Assembly (NCBI GenBank): GCA_025331565.1 | Contig: JAFREQ010000106.1 | Location: 1,054,001-1,118,000 of the forward strand | DNA from: Holacanthus passer | Taxonomy: Eukaryota > Chordata > Actinopteri > Pomacanthidae | Reading direction: 5' to 3' | Length of the DNA stretch: 64,000 bases | In this document: piece after piece, positions 54,241 through 64,000 of the stretch | Numbering within the stretch: the first letter of the stretch is position 1 | Layout of the letters: the number at the start of each line of letters is the position of its first letter | Program-made: the position numbers and the translations under genes | Notes under the pieces: generated by a model | Seen by the model: only the letters and a program-made list of their open reading frames with translations | Databases searched by the model: none | Told to the model about the DNA's origin: nothing

Positions 54241-57229
54241 AGAGAAAAAAAAATCGCTGTCATTATCACTCAAACAGGAATCAGAGGTGTTTCATCAACA
54301 GCTGGTAACAAACCAAATCACATTTTATATAAAAAGCTACAATCTGATGGAATAACAGAACCTCATATATCTGTTCATGCCACATCTGGTCAACCTCTGT
54401 CCTGCTGCAAACAAATTCCCAGTGTAGAGGATCCTTTGAGTCCAGTCAGGTGACCCGAGCTTTCTGTGTGACTTAAACACAAAAGATCATTTGAATTGAC
54501 ACCAAAGACTTGTTTGACAGATTTTTTTTTTTCCAAGAAGGATTTTTGTTTTGATCAGAAAAATGAACTATTTCCATATAGTTTGTCGTTGAACACGTTG
54601 ATTTGCACAGATTTGAAGATTTTGCTCAGAATGCACGCCTCATGTCAGTAGAAACAGTGGAAGACATTGAAGAGATGACAAGAGAGGAGATTTTGTCAGG
54701 TGTCAGAGGAGAGAAGAGAAATTTGACTCCAATCAATACTCGGTCGTAAAAGCAGTGACAGGAGCACAGATTGAGTGTGTGGGCTGCTGCCTTCAAAGAC
54801 AGTGCAGTGATTTTAGACATGTTAAGATCTCGATGCTCCTTCTGTCGAGTCTCAGCGTGTAAAATATATGTTTTGAGTCAGAAGTTAATATTTTTCTGCC
54901 CTGTCTTCTTCTTCATAATGCTGGAGAATTAACCATGCAGCACAAAAGCAAGCTCACATATTTTGTTTGCACCACTTCACAGCCCACTCGTGGTCTTTTT
55001 TGTCATTTTTCTCATCACCTGGTAACAACCAAATTTTCTCTCACTTCCAGAAATTCAACTTTTCTTCAAGCACGCCTTCCTCTCTTACCTCATTTATTTC
55101 CTCTTGACCAGCTTCTTCCTCCTCCTCCTCCTCCTCCTCCTCTCCTCATGGCCATGCTACACTGCTCAGCGTATTAATTGTGGTTTGAAAAATTCCCAGC
55201 TGAGGCTTGGTGGGATTGTCGAAGCCAATGGCTCAGAACTGCAGGGCGAGAGAGTGAAAGCTTGGACTCCTTTCAAAAGATGTTCCACCCTGCTGATGCT
55301 GCCTTGCCGACCGGAAGGAGCGCCGCGTTGGCGCCGGCCGCCGAGAACTGGCAGTTTGTTCGCAGTCGAGCTCCTCATATTCCAGCGCCGCACCTGCCCA
55401 CATTAATACACTTCTTGTTTTAAGCTGTTAGTTTGTTATCAGGCCTGAGGTAAATCAAACCATGGGTGTATTAAGGAGAGAGGGTTGCAGCATTGGACGC
55501 AGGGCAGCATTCATTCCTATGAACGTTGCTCAGTGGTGCATGGCGGCAAAAAGAAACACTGCACCGGAGACTTCCACCAGCTGAGCCGAACACTTCCTGT
55601 TTAGCCATCCACTAAATGGATTAATGTTAATGTAATGCTAGATTCATAATGGATCAGAGCTTCTTATGCAAATGTGATTGAGGTTATGCCTATAATCATC
55701 TTTTTGGAGACCAAATACATGAATGCATACATTTGGAAACATCAGTCAGAATTCATGAGTGTGTTCTTTCATTTCATTTCATAAATGTCAAAGATCACGT
55801 GATGTAGATATGTTGAGCTTTAGCGTGCTTCTCCACGCATTTCCCATTGGTTTCAATAGAACTGGCACCAAGTAGAATAGTATTATTACGATCCTTCCTT
55901 CGTTTATAGTTTCCTTTAATTAATGAGCTTTAAAGGTGCTGATAGATGGATTGTGTTACTGTGGGACAGGACCAGACTGTTTTCCTCTGTTTACACTCTT
56001 TATGGAATCAGTCTTCTCACTTAACTCTTGGCAAGAAAACAAACAAGTGGATTTTCAACAAACTCCTACTTTAAATACAACGGCTTTTTTAAGAACTACA
56101 TCCCTGTTTATCTTTAAACTATTTAACAGTTTATTCATAAGAAGGCGAACAAGGAGTCACAACTCTCAGGGGTCTAATTAACTGCAAACATGCGTGGCGT
56201 CACTATGAGATAACATACTGTACTTTTCTTTTTTTGACAAACAAATGTTTGTTTTTTCATATCTCATGTCAGAAATAAAACCGGAAATATTTCCTTATTT
56301 GGTGAAGTAACAATGAGTGACAGTGTGTGTGTATTTTGCCAGCTTCCTCTCAGGGTTATAATTCAATAATCTTTTCTATACTTGTTGTTTAATAAGGTCA
56401 GATGATTACAATTCTATCATTATTTTTACACAAAGAGTCTTGGGGTCTTTTGAAGTCACCTTATTGAAGGTGGCCTCAACGAGATTAGCAAAGATGATGC
56501 GTGCAGCCGTTTATCTCCCGGTCAGAGAGCCGTGTTGTGTCTGCCGTTATTTAAGATCGACATGAGGCAGAGAGAGCGAACCTCTGTTGCCATGCTGATC
56601 TATCTTTGGTTATAGGATGAGGTGCCAAGTGATGGTTGGTCAATATTTATAGACTCATAACAGCATGTTTTATGTGCGCGTCGGTTTTCTTCTGTCAATT
56701 TGTGCATCTCCCTCCCTCCACCCCGCCTTTGATTCATCAGTCCGCTTTCTCTTTCCACCTCGCTAATCTTTGTCCTTTCCATCTTCCTATTTAATATGCT
56801 CCTCTCACTTCTGAGCCTTTATGACTCTACTTAGCTCCCCAGTGTTTATGTAATGGGCCCTTTCAGCACCATTTTGCGATGAAGCATCTTAACTATGTTT
56901 GGCATTTTACCCCCATCTGGCCACAGCGCCGAGCGAAGAGCTTCTTTTGTTGAGGCAGGAGAAAATTGGCCTAACACAGTCGGCGTTATACCACTAACAC
57001 TTAAGGGTACTTAACTTTCCCAACTACTCCCTTCTGTACTGTGGTGGCAAAGTGGTAGCGTGGGGCTCGGCGTGCCCTAACGATCCACAACAGATCGCCC
57101 AAACAAGTCGAGAGACGGGAAATTATAAGGTCTTTTCTCTCTGTTGTTGTTTTTAAAAGGGGGAATTCAATTTCAGTCTTGCATCAGTAATGAATTCGGC
57201 TTCATATTTGTTAACTTTAATGATGTGAG

Positions 57230-57560
57230 GGGACAAAAAAGGAGAAAGAAAACGAGGGTGAAAAATGTGACGGACTAACTTTCACGAGCCTATCACGGCT
57301 GATCTTTCCCCCCGGGTGGCGACCAATCAGAGCCGGTTTCTCGCCCAGGCAGTCATCGGCGCAAAGGGAGCTCTCGGGGTCCAACCTAATGCCTGGTAAT
57401 TACCCTGAATTATCATCCTATCTGCTTACCACCCCTCATGTTACAAAGGCACTCATAACAAGCGTTAATAATTACACCATACTCTGCTCGCATTTTACCA
57501 GCAGCCCAAATCCCCCTCGCAGAAACTGATTGGATGATTAAATTATGGATTTTATACAAG
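57230..57560. promoter_or_regulatory. Candidate conserved non-coding block in intron 3
   Basis: The block is non-repetitive, compositionally distinct and contains ccaatcagagcc, cctggtaattaccctgaatt and cgttaataattacacc, with several TAATTA/ATTA homeodomain-type cores. It ends about 400 bases before exon 4. Conservation cannot be tested here, so this is only a candidate. Confidence 0.25.
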
Positions 57561-57969
57561 GATTTGCAATTAAGGAAGGAGCTGTGAGGGATTCTGGCTC
57601 AAAGGATGTACAGTGCTGATATTTATGTAAAACGTGTGCCGCGATTTAGAAGAATGTGCTTCACATCGAGTCCTGCTCGGCTTAATAGCGAATTTCAGAC
57701 TAATTGTCATTCACATAATAGGCAAAGGCTCTTAAAAGTGGTTTTCATGTCAGTGTTGCAACCTTGAAAAGCTCTGTTATCAACATACAATGCACAATTT
57801 GTGCTGCTGTAATTTTCCAAGCGTATTTGTTGTGTTTGTTTTCTCGCTCTGTTCATAAATGCTTTATCTGTACCCTTTTAGAGCGCCTCCAGCTGTGCAT
57901 GTTCAATTCCCACAGGCTTCCCGCTCTGGCCCTTAACCTTCAGCCTTTTTTTTTTTTTTTCCTCTTTAG

Positions 57970-58110
57970 GGCGGGCTCTGATGAGATTGACAGACAGAAA
58001 GCTGGAAAGAATGGGAATCATGCAGGAAGCCCAGAGGCAGCACATCCTGCAGCAGGTCCTGCAGCTTCGCGTCCGGGAGGAAGTCAGGACCCTGCAACTT
58101 CTCACACAAG
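57970..58110 (+). CDS. samd12: SAMD12 coding exon 4 (second half of SAM domain)
   Basis: The acceptor follows a long T tract (tttttcctctttag) and the donor is aag|gtagac. The 141 nt (phase 1 in, phase 1 out) encode the completion of Gly118 and then RALMRLTDRKLERMGIMQEA onward to REEVRTLQLLTQ (residue 164). It supplies SAM helices 3-5 (LTDRKLERMGI; RQHILQQVLQLRVREEV). The frame remains open at the donor, so at least one further coding exon lies beyond the window. Confidence 0.96.
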
Positions 58111-59589
58111 GTAGACTCTTCTTTCACCATGTGAAACCCAGCCCACCACAGAACAAACACTGTACACATTTCAGCATAATACTATTTATCTCATTCAGCT
58201 CGTAATTTGCTCATACAAGCTTGGAAACACAACAGGTTTTTAGAGCACATGCTGTATCTGTTTCTCTCCCGGGTAAAGATTATTCACAAGGAGAGCGACA
58301 TCTCACATCCTGATAAATATTCAAATCGTTTACTGTGCAGCATTTATGTGCACGCCATCTGTAGCCATGGCAATCACTGCATGTTTTAAAGCTGGCAGGA
58401 AGTGATGAATCCAAAATGATTATGCAACAACAACAGTCATGCACAAATTTTCTCCTTTGGTATTTTTTTTTTTGGTGTAAAGTGATCACAGACGCTGGAT
58501 TTAAAACAGGATTTAAAACGCTGAGATTTTGCAGAGGAATCGATTTATTCCAATCGAATCAGCTTGAGACAATTAATCTGCACAAATGTTACCTACAGAG
58601 TCAAACTTAGGCACATGAATTTGTGCCGTTAATCAACAGTAGGTCATCTTGCTGACCCTTGAGACGGATTAGAGGGAACTATTGTAGTTGATTACCTGTG
58701 TTGCACCTCTTCTGTTGGTATAAAAACTGATCTGCTGAAGAGCAAACGTTTGCAGACAATGTTTAATTGAACGAAATGTTGTGCAATGGAGAACAAAATG
58801 CCAGAGGGAAGTAAACAGAACAGTCAAGGAAAAAAAAAATAGAGAGAAGCTGCAGGAGATATCGTGACTGGCAAGTGCTATCCAGGCCAGTTAGCCCGTT
58901 TAGCCATGAGCTACATCAGCTGCTGAATGCATTGCTCCTCAGAAATTTTGAAACCTAAATTATTTCCATCCATCTGTCTTTTTCATCCATCCTGCACACT
59001 TCTTGGTACATCAGTGTGAAACCAGCTCTGTGTATCAGGCCACATGCTTGCAGATGTTTGCGAGTGTGCGCCCCCAAAAACTTCTCATGGTCCCCTATAA
59101 AATCGACAGCTACTTGCACGAGCTAGGAAGTGATAATTTAGGATGTTAAGCTGCAAAGCTGTTTCACATTTCAGGATAACTGTAGAGTCTCGAGTCTATG
59201 CAAGACACTCATCTCAACAATATGTGTAGGTGCGATTTCACTCCGACGCAAGCACGAGGATAATCGGTGCTGGCGAGCTGACAGAAGAACAAATACCTTC
59301 GCTATTTTGTCAGCCGTGGTTTGAGACTATTAATGCGCAAAAAAGGAAACACAGTCAGTTTAATTGTGAGTGGAGATGAGCAGTTTGTCATGTTTGGGAG
59401 AAAGATGTGCACTGAAATGAAATCAGAATTAAAAAGTGACACTTCAGCAAAATACTAGCTCAACTGATGAACTGTTGAAACCACATCTCTTCAATCTGTT
59501 TAATCTACAATAAATAAATGTGCAGTACAGTACAGTAACCAGCATAATACATATTCTTACTTTAAAGGAGCCACTGGGTAGAAATACTC

Positions 59590-59955
59590 CATTACATGTA
59601 ATAAGCGTGTATTCATTATTGTATTTAAGTAAGATAAAAGTATTAGCAACAAAATTTACTCAAAGTATCAAAAAGTAAAAGTGTGATATTATTATGTTAC
59701 TAGATCAGTATTATTAATGCACTAAGCAGTACTTTAATGTATGTTAATCAGTATTGATGCAACACATCTAAGAAACTGACCATCATGGTTTGTATTTAAA
59801 ATTTAAATTTGAAAAGTAACTATACCTGTTTAATAATTGAAGTGAAGTGGAAAACTACCTTTTTTATTTCTTGATTTCATTTAGTAGAAGTATAAAGTAC
59901 CTCAAAACTGTAAGTGCAGGACTTGAGTAAATGTATTTAGTTACTTTCCACCGCT
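59590..59955 (-). repeat. Dispersed repeat (tggtggaaagtac family), reverse copy
   Basis: Read on the - strand it starts cagcggtggaaagtaactaa, then acatttactcaagtcctgca and cttacagttttgaggtactt, and ends with gtattttctaccc-like sequence. It is a fairly complete but diverged copy. Confidence 0.6.
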
Positions 59956-61279
59956 GTCATCCAAACCATAATAATAGTACATGTTGTATATTCACATGAG
60001 GTATAATATATACATCAAACTGCAGTATTACCTTTCACCTTTTAACCTTTGACTAAACATCATGTAGTACTCCAACAACAACATTCACCTTTTCATTATG
60101 AGCTGTTTTCTGTTTGTAAAGAGACCTCCATCCTCCTTCCTTTCTCATCTTCTCCTCCATGCACACTGAGGCACCCTGCAGTTTCCAACTTTAACCTCAT
60201 TTCTTTGCTCTCTACACAACTCGCTTCTCACTACGCAGCGTGCATCTTCTGCGGCGTGTTTCACAACGACAGCCAGCCGCTGTTGTTTTCCTCCTCGCCT
60301 TCTCCTCCTCACCCCGTGATTCTCAGCTTCCCTCGTCTCTTCCTCGGCGATCCGAGCAGCTGCCCTCCTCCATCACCGCTACCAGCGGCGCTCCACATCC
60401 TCGCCGCCATCCCTTCCATCGGGCTCCCGTCTGCCCACAGACTCTCAAACAGAGCTCTGCCGCAGGGGCCGAGGAACAAATTCGAGGGATCTTTGTCACT
60501 CCGCGAAATTCTTGGAAAACATTTGGAGGGTAATAAAGCAGCTTCAATCCCCCGCCGCCGCTTGGGTCCCCTAGCAAGTAGAAAATAGAAAGAGAAAGGG
60601 AGAGTGCAAGGGAGAGAGTTTAGCTGAGTGATGACACTTTGCTGAGGGCGACTCTCATCCTCCCATCCTCCCATCCTTTTCCTCCTCGTGCTTCCTCTTC
60701 TCTCCTGTCTCATATCTCCTCTCCTCCCTCGTTTCCTATCTCCTCTCCCCTCTGTATTGATGATATGAGACATGACAGTCCACTATCTTCAGGCCTGTTT
60801 GAGGAGCCTTGGGGAGAAAGGACAGCGAAGACTGAAATTTGGTGAATGTAGAGACGATGTGGAAAAGGAGCCTTTTTTAGTTTTTACTTGAGAAAATTGG
60901 GTGTATATGTTGTTTTGCATGACAAGAATTATGCATGAACTCATAAGAATCATCACAGTAATATGAGGATAGGAAATTGATAGTTTTCCAAAAATACAAA
61001 CAATTTTTATCGATATTTGTGGCTGGTTTTTGCTTCATCATAACCATTATTTGATGTTTTCTGTATTTAGCAGCCGTGTCACTGAAAGTACTTCATGTGA
61101 TGGAAACGGTGAGGAAGTTAGAAAAGTGAGAAGAGGAGGAGAAGGGAACAGAAGTATTTTAAGTCTCCTTAACTGTCGCTTCTGGAGATGCTTTTGGCAG
61201 GGAGGGAGAAATTGGAAGGAAGGAGGAGACGGCGGAGTATTTCTAGGCCCAAGGCGCGCTTCCTCGAGCTGTTGCTGGA

Positions 61280-61525
61280 GGGAAATACAGCTGTAACCAG
61301 AGAGAGAGAAACGAAGTGAGAAGGTGGCGGGGAGTGGCGATGAGATGATGAAGAGAGAGAAAGAAGACGGCGGAGGAATGGTGAGAAGAGCGGGGAGAGA
61401 GGGGGGGGACGGTAGGTGACAAGAAGGTAGGATGAGAGAGAAAAAGGAGAGAGGGAGGTGGTGAGAAGCTGGAGAAAAGGGAGAGAGAGGAGTGTGAGAA
61501 AGAGAGGAGGTGAGAAAAGGAAACC
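61280..61525. repeat. Purine-rich (GA/GGA) tract
   Basis: The + strand is almost entirely G and A for about 240 bases, with runs such as gagagagggggggga. Open frames across it are Ser/Leu/Phe- or Arg/Gly/Glu-rich artefacts. Confidence 0.8.
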
Positions 61526-62219
61526 CTCACCTCCTCTGAGATCTGATGGAAGGCAAACACATCTCTGTATCTATGAAATATCTATATATAAATTATCTAT
61601 CTATATATATGTGTACATTTTTATATGTTCTGCAAATCTGAGATTCTAATAATGAGTTTCAAATAATAGCTGATTTGATAAAAGCAATGAAAAGGGGGTA
61701 AATTTAGTCAGTGTTTTTTTGCAAAAATACTGTTTTTATCTCATTAATTTTTTACAAGGAAATGAGTAGATAACATTGAGGCAGCTGTACAAGTTGACGG
61801 ACGCCGACTTTTTACAAAATGAATTGCTCTAAGTGACGTTTGTGGGACGGATGCATCACTCAATACTGATTATTTAGGGCGAAACAAAATGGCCCCACCT
61901 TTCCAACATAAGATCAGCTGACACGAACACAATGTCAGGTTGAATGAATGAAGAGAAATAAAGCGGCACCAAAAAAGAGAGCGAGCATCATCTATATAGA
62001 AAGACGACCATGGTTGAGCATGAGAGACCGAGACACCCGTTATCTATAAAGAGAGAGGGTGCTGGAGAGAGAACGAGGTGCACAATGGAGAAAAAGGTGA
62101 GAGAGCAGGCCAGAGCGAGCGAGGTGTTGTAATTACTGCAGTGTACCCAGACAGAATTAGCTAGACGGACAGTGATTAACCTTTAAGGCTTTGCCGGGCC
62201 ATGGGAGGGAAATAATTAG

Positions 62220-62224
<5 letters not shown>

Positions 62225-62259
<35 letters not shown>
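62225..62259. repeat. (CT)n microsatellite
   Basis: About 17 uninterrupted CT units. Confidence 0.95.
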
Positions 62260-62262
<3 letters not shown>

Positions 62263-64000
62263 CTCTCTTTGCCACGGGGACGGTGGAGAGTGGCGGCTCA
62301 TTGCTTATTGCTTACAGTCAACAGAGACGGACCGAGGCACTCCAAACAGAAAGTGATACCCAAACAACAACAGCCTCAGAGAGTCAGTGTCGAGTGGTCG
62401 GAGGCCTGATAGCGGCACGTCGGAGTCAGCGCAGGGTGCAAAGCAAAGGGGACTTAGTTCCACCGTCCTCCTCACTCCTACGCCTGGTTGTGTGTAGAAT
62501 GAAGAAAGAGTTTGATAAAGAAGTTCAAATCTTTACGTCTCAACTCTTTGTTCCATCGCTGAATAAAGTGTGAGCGGTTTCTAAAATCCAGCATCGGTTT
62601 GGTGGGGAGGAGGTTTCAGACGCTGACAATCCAAGAATCACTTTGTCAGAACAATACTGACCCATTAAGAATGACGTTATATGTGATTATATACATCAAG
62701 TGAAAATGTGGACACTAATTGCACATGACATCAATGGTGCCGTTAACGTCAATTGCACAGTGTCTCGACATAATGGTGGCACATTGTGAATGAGCTTCAT
62801 AAATGTATCGAGCTTTAGTCAAAACTGAAGTCAAAAATATGAGCCTAACTCGCTTGTGTCTGAAAATTCAAGCAGACTTTCTTTCTTTTTTTGCACAACA
62901 GCTATGATAACGGCGAAATGAAACATGCTGCACATTTGATAATGTTATTCTAAAATTGAAATTCGACTTCCCTAATATAAGTAATGTTTATTCAAATTTA
63001 ATGGGTTTTAAGGGGGATAGTAGGGCATGATGTGAAATTAGTTTAATGACATTAAATTGAAGGGTTTAAATCAGGTGAGAATATAAACTTTTTCTCTTCA
63101 ATGGTGAAATGTTTCTTTCCGTCCTTCCCTGATTTCTGAGGAAATAAAACCCTGATTCCAAAAAAGTTGGTTGATTACCAATTGTCAAGCGAAGATCTTA
63201 AAAGTTGTCGAGATGAGAACGTGAGAGAATCAACAGTTTTCGTTCTCAAACTAAAGTATGTAAACTCATAATGCTTCACATGATGCGAAATAAAACCTTC
63301 TTTTTGACAGTTAACGGTAAGAAGCTCTTATTGAAGAGCTTGAAGTGCAGCCGTGCTTCGAAAAGGGCGGAAATGAAAATAAGATAAAATCACCAGAAAA
63401 ATATGTGACATTTTATAAAATGTCAACACATATTAGAAAACAAGTAAAATATGAAAAGCGAGGACGTTTAATAAAACATCGATACAAAGAAGAAAACTAA
63501 TAAAAAGCGAGTTTTATGAGGCGATTTAAAACACGATGCAGGTTTAGTCGACCCAGCAGCTCATGTCTAGTCAAGACGGTGTTTTTCCTTCTAAACGTCT
63601 GCATCGGAGACAGTTTATATTTAGCCTTAATATGTGTATCCATAGAAACAAACGAAGATCTTTGTGCACCTGAGACAATGGAGGGCAGGGTGTTAAACCG
63701 AAGCATCTGTATCTCCTCTGGCGAATTAAAGTGAGTTATGGATCCATATTAACCCCTGTGACAGCTCAAAAAGTCAGACTGCGAGACAATGGAAACGAGG
63801 GAACGAGGACGCTGAGATTAATTAGGTTGTTTTCTTCATAATGGCCTTTAACTGTTCAAACAGTTGTGTGTAAAAGCCTCCAGTGACGGCACTGAATCTC
63901 CCTGAATTAACTCAAATACAAAGATTGGAAGCCGTTAAGCCATCGCGTCTCTCTCCGCCTTAAAAAAAAAGAAATCTCATTTTGCTCTTCTTCTGTATTC

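Larger units (their letters stand above)
46064..57969 (+). other. samd12: samd12 intron 3 (11.9 kb)
   Basis: No gene is recognised. Contents include a GC-rich block (46430-46600), a non-repetitive block rich in AATTA-type motifs (47550-47700), a long-armed foldback element (48882-49735), a dispersed repeat (54120-54240), a CTC repeat (55114-55142), a ttagcttagcat-family piece (55915-56010) and a candidate conserved block (57230-57560). Much of 50-54 kb looks unique. Confidence 0.75.
58111..64000 (+). other. samd12: samd12 intron 4 (partial)
   Basis: No exon or other gene is recognised to the window end. It contains a reverse dispersed repeat (59590-59955), pyrimidine- and purine-rich tracts (60280-60770, 61280-61525), an AT repeat region (61575-61610), a CT microsatellite (62225-62259) and a MITE terminus (63147-63170). 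The open frames at 60.0-60.8 kb arise in low-complexity sequence. Confidence 0.65.

Noticed and set aside
60049..60773. Open frames of 179 aa (+) and 154 aa (-) in samd12 intron 4
   Set aside because: They overlap in low-complexity pyrimidine/purine sequence, are rich in Ser/Pro or Arg/Gly, and have no recognisable domain or splice context.

Overview
The window is teleost nuclear DNA, most likely from a percomorph fish. Its genes are short exons with GT-AG introns, it is full of interspersed fish transposons, and one gene has introns of 8 to 18 kb. There are no prokaryotic operons, CRISPR arrays, rRNA or tRNA genes. All recognised genes are on the + strand.

Layout. (1) 1-2.8 kb: the last coding exon of abra (STARS, actin-binding Rho-activating protein) after an intron; the upstream exon lies outside the window. 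(2) 2.8-13.3 kb: three tandem genes for secreted jacalin-type lectins related to ZG16 (zymogen granule protein 16). Each has two non-coding 5' exons, a signal-peptide exon and two lectin exons with identical phases. Genes 1 and 2 are a recent segmental duplication (about 88% protein identity, read by eye); gene 3 is an older, diverged paralogue. (3) 13.3-18.5 kb: intergenic DNA built largely of transposon debris, including a broken Tc1-like transposase split by a later insertion. (4) 18.5-64 kb: samd12 (SAM-domain protein 12). Its promoter and a 13-nt coding first exon are at 18.7 kb, and further coding exons are at 37.1, 45.9 and 58.0 kb. The reading frame leaves exon 4 open, so the 3' end lies beyond the window.

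The genes do not form a pathway. abra acts on muscle actin/Rho/MRTF-SRF signalling, the ZG16-like proteins are predicted secreted lectins, and samd12 encodes a SAM-domain scaffold. I recall ABRA and SAMD12 both lying on human 8q23-q24, so their closeness here may reflect old linkage with the lectin cluster added between them.

Most notable observations: between lectin genes 1 and 2 about 19 codons differ by amino acid and only 3 silently, a pattern suggesting diversifying selection; all three lectins have Ser where ZG16 has the binding-loop Asp; a hAT element with a perfect 8-bp target duplication sits in gene 2, and gene 1 preserves the empty site; a perfect 31-bp-arm palindrome lies in samd12 intron 1; an ~850-bp foldback element lies in intron 3; and a ~270-bp segment is present twice, once between MITE copies. 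I found no convincing new biological system.
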